A DNA stretch of 46,475 nucleotides from JACKFB01 sp041389525 (GTDB lineage: Bacteria > Myxococcota_A > UBA9042 > PHBI01 > JACKFB01). Where the stretch lies: positions 1-46,475 of the forward strand of contig JAWKRR010000057.1 of the NCBI GenBank assembly GCA_041389525.1, given 5' to 3'. Position numbers and translations under genes: made by a program. The notes under the pieces are model-generated. The model was not told the origin of the DNA. It searched no databases and was given only the letters and a program-made list of their open reading frames with translations. Positions 1 to 8,006 of the stretch are shown piece by piece. Position 1 is the first letter of the stretch. Every line of letters starts with the position of its first letter.

Positions 1-965
1 TCGTCCAGGGTGGGATCCGCCGGCCGCACCGTCGCCTGACACGTCGGCGCGTGGTCCAGGGTCATGTGCAGGTGCAGGGCCACCAGGGCCTCGGCCTGGG
101 TCGCGAGCTGCTCTAAGAGCGCAGGCAGCATCTGCTTGATCGTGAAGAGCAGCTCGGGCGTCGCCGTCACGGCCGCCATCAGCTCGCGCGAGGCGCTGAC
201 CGGCACGGTCTCCTCGACCGAGGGCCGCGGCAGCCCGTCCTCGCCCATCACCGCCCGGCGCAGGCGCGCGGCCTCGACGCCAAAGCGCTCGCGGAGGCCG
301 CGCTCCGGCAGCTTGCGGAGCTGGCCCACGGCCGTGATGCCCAGGCGCGACAGGGCGTCGCGCAGGTCGGGCTCGATGCCCAGGCGCGACAGCGGCACCT
401 GCCACGCGGCCTCCATCTCGACGTCCGGGTCGTCGAAGATGGTCAGGCCGGCGTGCTCGGCGGCCAGGGCGCGGGTCGAGAAGCGCCGGAAGCCGATGAC
501 CGCCGAGGCGCGAAAACCCTGCGCGCGAACGGCCGCCAGCAGCTCGTGGCCCAGGACCTCCAGGCTGGCGAAGACCGCTTTTAGGCCGGCCACATCGAGC
601 CAAAAGATGCCGGGAGCGTCCTCGGCCTTCTCGATATGCGGGCTGAAGCGGCGCAGGGTCCCGACCAGCTCGCTGTGCCCACGCTCCACATCCAGCGGCG
701 AGACCACGCCAGCGCGCAGGCCGCGGGCGAGCGAGAGGGCTTCGGCGTAGCGCATGCCGCGCAAGATCCCCTCGCGATGGGCGGCCTCGTTCAGCCACAG
801 GACCCGCCCGAGGGGGGTGTCCGCCTCGACGACGACGGCGGGCTGGCCGGCCCAGTCGGGGTGGCGGCGGCGCAGGAGCTGCAGCGGGAGCGCGGGCACG
901 AGCAAGCAGGCGACGCGTCGAGGGCCGCCGAAGATGCTGGGCTGGCGCGGGGGCTCATCGGCCAT
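1..965 (-). CDS. imuB: ImuB, inactive Y-family DNA polymerase homologue (3' end beyond window)
   Basis: Minus-strand reading frame open from the ATG at 965 to the window edge, about 321 codons. The N-terminus reads ACLLVPALPLQLLRRRHPDW, the Y-family palm start, but with PAL where active polymerases have the metal-binding DMD. Further on come IFWLDVAGL in place of the SIDE(A/V)-type catalytic motif, then an HhH-like segment (LSRLGITAVGQLRKLPERGL) and the start of the little-finger region. Loss of the acidic residues is typical of ImuB, which scaffolds the ImuA-ImuB-DnaE2 mutasome in SOS mutagenesis. The start overlaps the imuA stop by 11 nt, so the two are translationally coupled. dnaE2 may follow outside the window (inference). 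The C-terminus, including any beta-clamp-binding motif, is not visible. Confidence 0.88.
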   Translation of the reverse strand, partial: MADEPPRQPSIFGGPRRVACLLVPALPLQLLRRRHPDWAGQPAVVVEADTPLGRVLWLNEAAHREGILRGMRYAEALSLARGLRAGVVSPLDVERGHSELVGTLRRFSPHIEKAEDAPGIFWLDVAGLKAVFASLEVLGHELLAAVRAQGFRASAVIGFRRFSTRALAAEHAGLTIFDDPDVEMEAAWQVPLSRLGIEPDLRDALSRLGITAVGQLRKLPERGLRERFGVEAARLRRAVMGEDGLPRPSVEETVPVSASRELMAAVTATPELLFTIKQMLPALLEQLATQAEALVALHLHMTLDHAPTCQATVRPADPTLD

Positions 966-1791
966 GGCCAGTGCTGGTGGCGGCGGGCTCGTCGAGGGCG
1001 GGGAGCAAGCGCAGCACGGGTGCGGGGTCGGGCGCGATCTCGGGCGTTGCTGCGGAGTCGATCTCGGGCGCTGCCGCGGGCGCGATCTCGGGCGTTGCTG
1101 CGGAGTCGGAATCGAAGTCGGCGCCAGGGCCCGAGACCACAGCCAGCCGCGCGATACGCGGAGTCGCAAACCCCGGTGGCCCCTCAAAAGCACGCAAGTC
1201 CGACCACCCCGGCCCGCGCCGCTTGTCCTTCAACGCCTCGATGCGCAGCGTGACGCGCTCGCCCTCGACCCGCCGCACCACGTCAGCGCGCAGCGACACC
1301 AGCGAGTCCAGCGAGGGCTGGTCGGCGGCCTTGCTAGTCAAAAAGAGCACCCCCATGGAGTGCTTCTGCGAGAGCGCCACCAGCCGCGACAGCGTGCGCG
1401 TCGGCAACCGATGCCCGTCGACCGAGCCACAGCGGCTCAGGTCCACAACCAAAAGCCCAAAAGCCCCCGACCGCGCCAGGCGATTCGCCGCCGCCAAAGC
1501 CTGCATCGGCTGGTCCACCCGCAAAAACGGCAGCGCCGCCAAGTCCACCCCCGCGGCCGCCACGTCAGGAGGGTTCGGCCCATCCCCGCCGACGACGATC
1601 CAAGCCACCGGCTCAGCCCCCCGCTGCGCCTCCCGCACCAACCCCACCGCGATCGTCAACGCCCCAGCGCCCGTCAGTTCGCTCAACCGCCCCGCGATCT
1701 CACCCAGATCAAAGCCCGCAACCCGCTCTGCCTGCTGCTGCACGAGCAAATCGGCCACAAAAACATCGCGAAGCCTGCTGACACCAACCAT
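955..1791 (-). CDS. imuA: ImuA, RecA-like SOS mutasome accessory protein
   Basis: 278 aa, minus strand, ATG at 1791. The central part follows the RecA ATPase fold: residues near 40-55 (LTGAGALTIAVGLVREAQRG) align with the RecA Walker A region but lack the GKT lysine. They are followed by VDLAALPFLRV, ALAAANRLARSGAFGLLVVD (Walker B-like strand) and a C-terminal core. The last 50 residues are a low-complexity tail of SAATPEIAPAAAPEI-type repeats. It lies directly upstream of and overlaps imuB, the canonical mutasome order. Degeneration of the P-loop is known for ImuA/SulA-like RecA paralogues. Two direct repeats resembling LexA sites lie just upstream (1801-1845), so damage induction is likely. 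A truncated second copy of its 5' end is found at 2888-3062. Confidence 0.82.
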   Translation of the reverse strand: MVGVSRLRDVFVADLLVQQQAERVAGFDLGEIAGRLSELTGAGALTIAVGLVREAQRGAEPVAWIVVGGDGPNPPDVAAAGVDLAALPFLRVDQPMQALAAANRLARSGAFGLLVVDLSRCGSVDGHRLPTRTLSRLVALSQKHSMGVLFLTSKAADQPSLDSLVSLRADVVRRVEGERVTLRIEALKDKRRGPGWSDLRAFEGPPGFATPRIARLAVVSGPGADFDSDSAATPEIAPAAAPEIDSAATPEIAPDPAPVLRLLPALDEPAATSTGHGR

Positions 1792-1800
1792 TGTGAACCA

Positions 1801-1851
1801 CGCAACATCCGTTCAGATAGCATGATTCACGCAACGCATGTTCAGTGTCAA
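1801..1851 (-). promoter_or_regulatory. imuA promoter with two LexA-like direct repeats
   Basis: Two copies of CGCAAC-N4-GTTCAG occur at 1801-1816 and 1830-1845 (plus-strand reading), 29 bp apart, just upstream of the imuA ATG. By my count they match the Myxococcus-type LexA consensus CTRHAMRYBYGTTCAGS, recalled from memory, at about 14 and 13 of 17 positions. A perfect minus-strand TTGACA lies at 1851-1846, next to the distal repeat. No good -10 is evident. SOS control is inferred from the sites and from the imuAB context. Confidence 0.5.
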
Positions 1852-2068
1852 TGGCGAATACGGCGACGGCGGCGCGGCGTCATCGACCGCGCCGAGAGGT
1901 CGCTCTGCCATCGCGTGAGGCGTTGTCGGGGCCGACCGCGCGAGGCCCAGAGTCCGTGACGCGAGGTCGACCGGCGTCGGGCGACCGCCACCGAGCGAAG
2001 TCCAGTCGTGACCGCCGAGAGTCGGGCGAATCATCTAACGCGAGCGCGGGGGGTGAGGGACCCGTCTC

Positions 2069-2416
2069 CTACTCGCCATCCTGTGACGACTGGAGTTGGC
2101 GCAGCGCGGGGACGAGGGGCGGGAGGTCCGCGGTGGCCGTGTGCCAAAGGATCGCGGCGTCCACATCGAAGTACTGGTGCGCGATGAGGTTTCGCATCCC
2201 GCGCATTCGCTCCCACGGGATGTCGGCGGCGCGAGCGCGGACCTCATCCGGCACCTGACCCGCCGCCTCGCCGATCACGACGAAGTTGAACGCTACGGCT
2301 TGAATGGTGCGCCTGTCCGACGCGAACTCCGAGAGCGTGCACGCGGAGACGTACTCATCAATCGCCGCGAAGGCATCGAGGATGTCCTCAAGCCGATGCG
2401 TCCAGCTACGCGGCAT
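2069..2416 (-). CDS. hepT: HepT HEPN-domain ribonuclease toxin (DUF86)
   Basis: 115 aa from the ATG at 2416; a TTG at 2419 is an alternative start. All-helical HEPN protein with the motif R75-x4-H80-x-Y82 (RNLIAHQYF). In this family the R and H form the RNase site, and the Tyr is the residue AMPylated by the cognate MntA nucleotidyltransferase. The start overlaps the mntA stop by about 11 nt, the standard antitoxin-then-toxin order. The length matches HepT proteins (about 110-140 aa). All key residues are present, so the toxin looks intact. Its targets cannot be told from sequence. Confidence 0.9.
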   Translation of the reverse strand: MPRSWTHRLEDILDAFAAIDEYVSACTLSEFASDRRTIQAVAFNFVVIGEAAGQVPDEVRARAADIPWERMRGMRNLIAHQYFDVDAAILWHTATADLPPLVPALRQLQSSQDGE

Positions 2417-2702
2417 CAACCGCCTCAGCGAGGATGCGCTGGCGGAGCTGGCGCTTCAGCGAGCTGCGGGGGACGAGGTCGACGGGGTAGCCCAGCAGAT
2501 TCGTGAGGTGGTCTCGGACATCCTGGAGGCCGAACAAGCCGATAGGGCGGTCGAACTCTACGAGGAGGTCGACGTCGCTGTCCTCGGTGGCTTCGTCTCT
2601 GGCGACGGAGCCGAAGAGCGCGAGCGAGCGGATGCCCATGGCGCGAAGCTGGGGCCGGTGGGCGGCCAGAACGTCGAGGGTCTGTCGGCGAGTGAGGCTC
2701 AT
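2406..2702 (-). CDS. mntA: MntA nucleotidyltransferase antitoxin
   Basis: 98 aa minimal nucleotidyltransferase of the polymerase-beta fold. The motif GS-x10-DxD is seen at residues 31-45 (GSVARDEATEDSDVDLLVEF), and a third candidate acidic residue is in VDLVPRSSL. In MntA/HepT systems this protein neutralises HepT by adding AMP to the HEPN tyrosine. A TACAAT -10-like hexamer lies at 2717-2712 (minus strand), only about 9 nt before the ATG, so the mRNA may be leaderless. The pair is compact and intact, unlike the second MNT-HEPN locus at 7.1-7.8 kb. Confidence 0.9.
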   Translation of the reverse strand: MSLTRRQTLDVLAAHRPQLRAMGIRSLALFGSVARDEATEDSDVDLLVEFDRPIGLFGLQDVRDHLTNLLGYPVDLVPRSSLKRQLRQRILAEAVDAA

Positions 2703-2887
2703 AGTGGGTGCATTGTACGCGTGGCAGGCCTCGGACCACCAGGAACGTCGGCACTATCAGCCCCCCGCAACACGCACTTATAGCCACCGCGCCGGGACGC
2801 CGCTCGCCGGGGGCCAGCCCCGCGCGGCAAGTCCGCCCGGCCTGAGGCTTGTGCGTAGCAACCGTATTGAGTGCGGGGGGCAGGAAC

Positions 2888-3062
2888 CTTTCCCCGCCGC
2901 CGCCACGTCAGGAGGATTCGGCCCATCCCCGCCGACGACGATCCAAGCCACCAGCTCGCCCCCCGCGAACTCCCCCAAATAAAAGCCAGCGACCCGCTCC
3001 GCCCGCTGCTGCACGAGCAAATCGGCCACAAAAACATCGCGAAGCCTGCTGACACCAACCAT
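2888..3062 (-). pseudogene. Truncated duplicate of the imuA 5' end
   Basis: Reading from the ATG at 3062, the frame repeats the imuA start (MVGVSRLRDVFVADLLVQQ, then a single R/Q change) and later VAWIVVGGDGPNPPDVAAAG. About 24 residues covering the degenerate P-loop (LSELTGAGALTI...) are deleted, and homology ends at about 2895. After that the frame runs into unrelated sequence. The upstream operator region is duplicated too (3063-3123) but both GTTCAG half-sites are mutated (GCTCAG, GTCCAG) and the TTGACA has become TTGGAA. This is a relic of a segmental duplication, not a functional gene. Confidence 0.85.
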
Positions 3063-3071
3063 TGTGAACCA

Positions 3072-3116
3072 CGGAACATCCGCTCAGATGGCATGATTCA
3101 CGCAACGCATGTCCAG
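3072..3116 (-). promoter_or_regulatory. Decayed copy of the LexA-like operator
   Basis: CGGAACATCCGCTCAG (3072-3087) and CGCAACGCATGTCCAG (3101-3116) correspond to the two sites in front of intact imuA with the same 29-bp spacing. Each carries a substitution in the conserved GTTCAG core. The duplicated promoter has therefore probably lost regulation. Confidence 0.55.
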
Positions 3117-3122
3117 TTCCAA

Positions 3123-3504
3123 TGACGAAGGCGGCGAGCCCGGCGGGAGTCGGACGAGCCGTCGAGCAAGTCTCAAGTCTGTCCCCGACCCCTAAGCTCC
3201 ACGTAGGGTGAACTACGAAGTACCAAGGGCCAACACCTCGTCGGAGTTCTGCCTCGCGGCGCCGGGACAAGGGCGATATTGCCGCACTACGAATCGCCAC
3301 GCGAGAAGTCCAACGTGGTGGCCCGCTCTCGGCCAACCCCACCGCGAAGCTGAAACGCGGGCAGGCGTGGTCGCCGCGTTGTGCTCGCACCAAGCTCAAC
3401 TCGGCGGCTTTATCGCCGGCAAGATCAACGCGATTTGAATCCTGGGAAATTCGCTGCGCAGGCCCGGGACTCCCATCTCGATTCGCCGGATTCGCGCTTT
3501 GACT
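3123..3504. other. Stretch without recognisable gene
   Basis: No credible coding region seen between the imuA relic and the nuclease remnant. It contains one copy of the short dispersed repeat GCAAGTCTCAAGTCT (3166-3180) followed by GTCCCCGACCCCTAAG. Confidence 0.5.
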
Positions 3505-3761
3505 TCATCGCGCGTCGACCCGTTGCAACCGTCGCGACGATAGCATCAGGGCGACGGTTTCCTGACTCGTGCTGCCCGCGTGGACCCCGAGAAGGTACTC
3601 GCGAGCGAGGTCGAGCTTGCAGGTCCGAGCGCAGGCTGGCCACGCTGTGCCCGCACTGTTCAAGGCCTTGATCTCGACCAAGAGCCGCGGGGCCTGCTCA
3701 ACGTCTCGTCGCGAACTGCACCGACCGGCTGCCGCAACACGGCGATGTCGAACCGCCAGTG
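3505..3761 (-). pseudogene. C-terminal remnant of a PD-(D/E)XK nuclease-like gene, split by an IS
   Basis: From 3761 the frame reads HWRFDIAVLRQPVGAVRDET. After a frameshift near 3690 it continues APRLLVEIKALNSAG, a Trp/Cys-containing segment and KLDLAREYLLGVHAGSTSQE, to a TGA at 3505. D in FDIAV followed by E-I-K is the pattern of PD-(D/E)XK nuclease cores. The first codon abuts the inferred end of the IS3 element, and the reading frame joins that of the N-terminal fragment at 5294-5473. Family assignment is by motif only and no full-length relative is recognised. Confidence 0.4.
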
Positions 3762-3782
3762 TGCCTGACCATCCCACGGGTC

Positions 3783-4807
3783 TTACCTCGTCGCTCGCGC
3801 AGCGGAACTGTCAACGCGGATGAGACACTCAAGCTGTTCTTTTCTGGTCTCAGGGGCACCGCCGGCCTGCTCGGCTCGTGGCGGGTTGATGTAGGCGGCG
3901 TCGGGCAGGGGTTTGATCGTCGGTGGCCCGTTGGGGAAGCGCTCTGATGGGCGTCGTAGGCGGCGTTCATCACGCTCCGGCGCTTGTCCAGCATCGCCTT
4001 GGCGCGTCCGCCGTGGACGGCGTCGGGTGGGAACGTGGCGATGCCTGGCGGTGTGGTTGTACCAGGGGAAGAAGGACTGGTACGCTTGGGCATAGCATGT
4101 CGCGGAAGCGCCGCGAAAGCAGGTAGTACTTGAGCGTCCTGAACTGCGACTCGCTGTAGGTTGTCGTCCGATACCGGGGCGGTCAGCGACTGGGTCACGC
4201 CGAGATCCGCGAGAAGCTGTGCGTGCACTTGGCGGTCATCGGTGAGCCCAGGTCGCTGTGAAGCGTCATGGACGTCGGGGCGGAGTCCATGGTGCAGCAC
4301 TCCTCGATGAGATGGCCGGCGAGATTGGCGTTCTCGCGGTCGGCTAGCATCCAGCTGACGGCCTTGCGGCTGTAGATGTCCATCACGACGTACAGGTAGT
4401 AGGTCCACTTCTTGGGCCGAGGAGCTTGGTGATGTCCCACGACCAGACCTGGTTGGGGGCCGTCGCCAGCAGTTCGGGCTTGGCGTACTCGTGCCGGAGT
4501 TGGTTGCGGCGCTCCCTGACCGGCGCGCGGGCTGCCCAGGCGGTACATCGTCTGCCCGAACAGAGATACTGCTCGTCGTCAGCAAGGTCGCCACCACCGG
4601 CGGGGGCACGGTCGACGAACCGCTCGGAGTCGAGGACGGCGAGCACGTGTTCGCGCTCCTGGTGCCCGAGTGAACGGGTGGGGCGGCGACGGGGCTGCTG
4701 GCACTTCGGCACGACTCGGCGACGGTGAACGTCGCACGGCTGACCCCGAGCGCCTTGCACGCCCGCTGGGTACCGACCTCGAGCGCGAGGTCGACGGCAG
4801 CCTTCAA
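3783..4807 (-). pseudogene. IS3-family OrfB (DDE integrase) remnant
   Basis: Parts of OrfB are found in three frames. They are KAAVDLALEVGTQRACKALG and VSRATF (N-terminal helix-turn-helix), APNQVWSWDITKL (first D), YLYVVMDIYSRKAVSWMLAD, LHSDLGSPMTAK (second D), SLTAPVSDDN, and a C-terminal GIATFPPDAVHGGRAKAMLD. A conserved E is expected just after SDDN. At least three frameshifts interrupt the frame, near 4720, 4420 and 4200. A TAA at 3785-3783 closes the last frame. Confidence 0.75.
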
Positions 4808-5227
4808 GAGTTGTTCTCGTGCGGGAAGTTCAATCCCAGCAGCCCGGAGATTTTTCCCTGCACGTCCAGGATGATCCGCGCCTTCCTCAGCTCCTCCTGG
4901 GAGGCAGCGAGTTCCCGTTGCAGCCGCGTGATGGTCTGTTCCGCGTCGGGGTTCGGCGCGGGCTTCCGGCCACGCTTCTGCTCAAGCGACGCGAGCCCTC
5001 CACGACGACGAGCAGCCCGCCACTCGCAGATGTGCGACGAGTAGAGGCTCACGACGAAGGATGGCCCCCTGCTCGCCTGGGCCTGCGCCATCCACCTCTT
5101 CAAGCACCCGAAGCTTGTAGGCTGCCGTGAAACTTCGTCGTCGAGGGCGGCAGCGACCTCGACGCTGGGCGGCGCGCCCGGTCCCTGATGTACCATCTGT
5201 TTTCGATTCGGTGTCCATGGTCTCCAA
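4804..5227 (-). pseudogene. IS3-family OrfA remnant
   Basis: The N-terminal frame begins MDTESKTDGTSGTG and continues RRRSFTAAYKLRVLEEVDGA, a helix-turn-helix typical of OrfA. A frameshift near 5060 leads into SSHICEWRAARRRGGLASLE and a leucine-zipper-like segment ITRLQRELAASQEELRKARI. Its stop at 4804 overlaps the OrfB start, as in IS3 elements that use programmed frameshifting. The additional frameshift makes it inactive. Confidence 0.72.
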
Positions 5228-5293
5228 CGTACCCCTGCTCCAGGGATGAAGTGAACTGTCTCAGCTACGTTGGCAGAGAGGGCAGGTCAGGCA

Positions 5294-5473
5294 TCAAGCC
5301 TCAGCAGCGCCCAGGTGTATTTCCTGGATCATCTGTGTTGGGTGGTCAGCGACCTTCGCCTGCAGCAGAGCAGCGCAGAACCAGCCTTGCAGCGTTTCTT
5401 CCGGGCAGAACCCATCGCCAGCGTCGTTGACCCAACTGCCGAAGGCCAGCGCCGCGTCAAGCTCGACTTTCAT
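5294..5473 (-). pseudogene. N-terminal fragment of the IS-interrupted nuclease-like gene
   Basis: A 59-codon frame starts at an ATG at 5473 (MKVELDAALAFGSWVNDAGD, then FCPEETLQGWFCAALLQAKV and PTQMIQEIHLGAAEA). It ends in a TGA immediately adjoining the IS right end. Reading across the element, EIHLGAAEA joins HWRFDIAVL of the fragment at 3505-3761 in the same frame. The E-x2-LQGWF helix resembles the N-terminal helix of PD-(D/E)XK folds, but that is inference. Alternatively this is just a chance small frame. Confidence 0.35.
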
Positions 5474-5970
5474 GAGGATGCACCTTGTCTACCGACCGCG
5501 AAAGCTGATGGTCGAAGGAGAGCGCGACGAGCCGGAGGACGCCCGAGTAGGACTTGGGCTCGGACGCGAATGATGGGCTGAAGGAGGACGGCTCGGTTGA
5601 CGGTGGCGTCGCAGGTCACCGTCTCCGTCGCACTCTGACAGCAGGCGGCCGGATTGTGGGGGCAAGCAAGCGGATTGACGAGTGGGTCCACGCTTGGACG
5701 CCGAGGTCGGGAGCCTGGGCGACTTACCATCCGAGCCACCCGCGCTGACCGTCCTACCGCCGCCACTGACGGTCGCCATCGGTCGGGGGGAATGCCTCGG
5801 ACGACGCCGGCGGGATCGCTGTCGAGACGGAACACGCCGAAGCGTCGCGATTGCTCAGCTCCCGGCACCCGTCACCCACCGCCCGCGCGGTTGCGCGGCC
5901 CGTCTCGCCGCACTGAACTTTTGTTCACTTTTTACTTGCCCGTCGCCTCCGAGCCTGACAACCTCTCCGG
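5474..5970. other. Intergenic stretch, nothing recognised
   Basis: About 500 bp between the nuclease fragment and the Rpn gene. Open frames exist on both strands but none has a recognisable motif or plausible start context. The promoter of the Rpn gene should lie here, and the last 60 bp are AT-richer (TTTTGTTCACTTTTTACTTG). Confidence 0.4.
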
Positions 5971-6972
5971 ATGCCCAACGCCCACGACCGGTTCTTCCGG
6001 GCTGTGTTCAGCCAGCCGGAGAACGCCGCCGCTCATTTTCGGCAGTATTTGCCTCGCGAATTGGTAGATGCGCTGGATCTTGAGCGGGCGTCGCTGGAGT
6101 CGGGGTCGCTGGTCCCGGCCGCGATGAAGCAGCGGGAGGCGGACCTGCTCTATCGGGTGCCGCTGCGGCCTGAGGTTGTCCCCGCCCGCGCCGGCGGTGA
6201 CGGGGCCGAGGTCTACGTCTTCGTGCTCTTTGAGCACCAGAGCAAGGTCGACCCGATGATGCCGCTCCGCATGTTGCTCTACATGACCGGCATCTGGGAG
6301 CGCGCGTGGGTCGAGCGCGACACGCCCGTGCGGCTTCCGGCCATCATCCCCATCGTGCTGTACCACGGTCACCGCCGCTGGAAGGCGGCGCGGGCTTTTC
6401 AGGACTTGATCGATCTCCCGCCCGAGATCCTGGCTAGCGTCAGCGGCTACCTGCCGAGCTTTCGGTTTCTCCTCAATGATCTCAAGCGCATTGAGGACTC
6501 GGACCTCCAGTTCCACCCGGTCCTCGGGCTGGTTCTGCGCGGCCTCAAACACAGCCGCGACCCGGACTTCAAGGCGCTCTTGCCCACCCTCGGCGCGTCC
6601 GCGACCGAGGCGTTCAACGAAGGGGACAGAGGCTTGTCCGCGCTCGTGCTGTTCATGCACTATATCTACGAGCAGCGCGAAGACGTCCTGCCCGAGGACT
6701 TCGCCGCGTTCGTCGACGAGCACGCCCGGCCGGGGTTGAAGGAGATCGTGATGAGCACCGCGGAGAGACTACGCAGCGAGGGCCGGGAGGAGGGCATCGA
6801 GATCGGCCTCAGCACCATGCGGCGCGTGCTTGTGCGGCTGATTCAGCTCCGCTTCGGTCCGCCAACCGAAGACACGGAGCGGCGGGTGGCCGAGGCGACC
6901 GAGGCTGAATTGGCCGCGTGGGCTGAACGAGTGATTACCGCGACCTCGGTGGACGAGGTCTTCAGCGCGTAG
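5971..6972 (+). CDS. Rpn/YhgA-family recombination-promoting nuclease with DUF4351 tail
   Basis: 333 aa. The N-terminus (HDRFFRAVFSQPENAAAHFR) and READLLYRVPL ... YVFVLFEHQSKVD form the PD-(D/E)XK core of the transposase_31/Rpn family, with D in READLLY and E/Q in EHQSK as the likely catalytic residues. PVRLPAIIPIVLYHGHRRW is a further family hallmark. The C-terminal 60 residues (LIQLRFGPPTEDTERRV ... AAWAERVITATSVDEVF) match DUF4351, a domain often attached to these proteins. Rpn proteins are DNA endonucleases that raise RecA-independent recombination; E. coli RpnA is the characterised example. They are often mobile and multicopy. The gene appears intact and lies within a mobile/TA zone. Confidence 0.88.
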   Translation: MPNAHDRFFRAVFSQPENAAAHFRQYLPRELVDALDLERASLESGSLVPAAMKQREADLLYRVPLRPEVVPARAGGDGAEVYVFVLFEHQSKVDPMMPLRMLLYMTGIWERAWVERDTPVRLPAIIPIVLYHGHRRWKAARAFQDLIDLPPEILASVSGYLPSFRFLLNDLKRIEDSDLQFHPVLGLVLRGLKHSRDPDFKALLPTLGASATEAFNEGDRGLSALVLFMHYIYEQREDVLPEDFAAFVDEHARPGLKEIVMSTAERLRSEGREEGIEIGLSTMRRVLVRLIQLRFGPPTEDTERRVAEATEAELAAWAERVITATSVDEVFSA

Positions 6973-7091
6973 GCTAGCTCGAAGTCGCGCCAAATTCGCG
7001 GAGTGGGCGGCGGCATCGTCAGCCACGATGCCTTCGAACGAAGAGCCCCACGGTCCGCGGTCGCAGGGGCTGAGCTCGCGCGAAGGGCTCG

Positions 7092-7411
7092 CTAGCCCAT
7101 GGCCTCTGCCATGGCTCTCAGCACGCCGACGAAGTCTGTGATGCCCTCGCAGGCGTCGCGGCGCGCGGCGGCGAGGGTGTCGGCCAGCACCAGCAATCGT
7201 GTCTCGTCTAGCTCAACGGCGTAGGCGTGGCGAAGGAAGTGCCGGAACTTCAACAGTTCTCGCAGCGCGTCGAGCTGCTCAGCCGGGAGCAGTGCGGGCC
7301 GGACTGCCGGGATCTCCGAGGTGGCGCCTTGCAGAAGCTCGATGCGACTTCGTCCGAAAGCTCCTTCGCAAGCCGTAGGAGGGCGCCGCGGCCGAGGGAG
7401 CGCTCAGCCAA
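7092..7411 (-). pseudogene. Frameshifted HepT-like HEPN toxin
   Basis: The second half reads IELLQGATSEIPAVRPALLP, then LLKFRHFLRHAYAVELDETR, to a TAG at 7092. RHFLRHAY is an exact R-x4-H-x-Y HEPN motif, and the surrounding FRH..RH.Y..LD pattern matches the HepT-like family. This half is in the same frame as the preceding nucleotidyltransferase but behind its stop codon and without a start. The N-terminal half (SLAERSLGRGALLRLAKELS) is in another frame, with a possible TTG start at 7411 overlapping the nucleotidyltransferase stop. A frameshift near 7340-7355 separates them. With about 105 residues in all, it is also shorter than full-length relatives (about 150). Confidence 0.6.
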
Positions 7412-7757
7412 GGAGGGACTCGCCTTCGGTCTCGATGCGGTCTCGCAGCGAAGGGCTCGCGTCCTCAAGCGGCACGAGGTCGACGTGGCGACCGGCGACC
7501 TCGTGGCAAGCCGCTAGGGCTTCCCAGTAGCGCTCGCGCGCCAACCCGGAGACGGCGAGATCGAGGTCGGAGCGCTCGTGTAGTTCGCCGCGGAGCAGCG
7601 AGCCGAAGAGCACGACGCGGTGCACGCCGAAACGCTCCGCGAGCAGGCGGACCAGTTCGGGGAGACGCTCGCGCGCTGCACTGGCACGGTCGCGTGCCGC
7701 GGTGGCGGCCTCTGCTTCGCGCCGACGCAGATTGGGCAGGTAGGGGGTTACGTCCAC
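7404..7757 (-). CDS. MNT-type nucleotidyltransferase, putative antitoxin of a broken MNT-HEPN pair
   Basis: Motif GS-x10-DxD is present (GSLLRGELHERSDLDLAV), with VDLVPLEDASPSLRDRIETE downstream, typical of minimal nucleotidyltransferase antitoxins. The GTG at 7757 (VDVTPYLPNLRRRE) gives 117 aa. An ATG at 7889 would add 44 residues of unconvincing sequence, so the start is uncertain and no Shine-Dalgarno is clear. A charged Ala/Arg/Glu helix precedes the core. It sits immediately before the frameshifted HEPN gene, so it may now be an orphan antitoxin. Confidence 0.75.
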   Translation of the reverse strand: MDVTPYLPNLRRREAEAATAARDRASAARERLPELVRLLAERFGVHRVVLFGSLLRGELHERSDLDLAVSGLARERYWEALAACHEVAGRHVDLVPLEDASPSLRDRIETEGESLLG

Positions 7758-8006
7758 AGGCTGGATGCTAGCCCTGGCCGTGAGTGGTGACAACGGTCGA
7801 GTCGGCTGTGTCTGACCTCCACGGAGCGCCTTGACGAGCTGGGCCTCCGCCGCATCCACGCCAACACCCGCTACGTCCTGCATGAACACAGGATGTGAGA
7901 GCGGCGGGGGTCAGAGCGGTGTGGGGACGGGCAGGGGTCGAGACCGCTCAGTTCGCACATGCCTGAGAGGTAGGCCCGCCCCCGACCGCTCACCGGTGTA
8001 CGGACA

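Larger units (their letters stand above)
3762..5293 (-). mobile_element. Degenerate IS3-family insertion sequence
   Basis: About 1.53 kb with OrfA/OrfB transposase remains on the minus strand. The ends carry imperfect inverted repeats TGCCTGACCATCCC (left, from 3762) and TGCCTGACCTGCCC (right, reading back from 5293), giving the TG...CA termini usual for IS3 elements. No target-site duplication could be recognised. A second, weaker inverted pair (TGAGACA at 3821 and 5263) lies inside the left-hand end of orfB and is less suitable. Multiple frameshifts show that the element is dead. Confidence 0.7.

Noticed and set aside
3821..5263. TGAGACA inverted pair as the IS3 ends
   Set aside because: The OrfB reading frame continues past 3821 to a stop at 3783; the TGCCTGACC pair at 3762/5293 gives TG...CA ends outside all transposase sequence.
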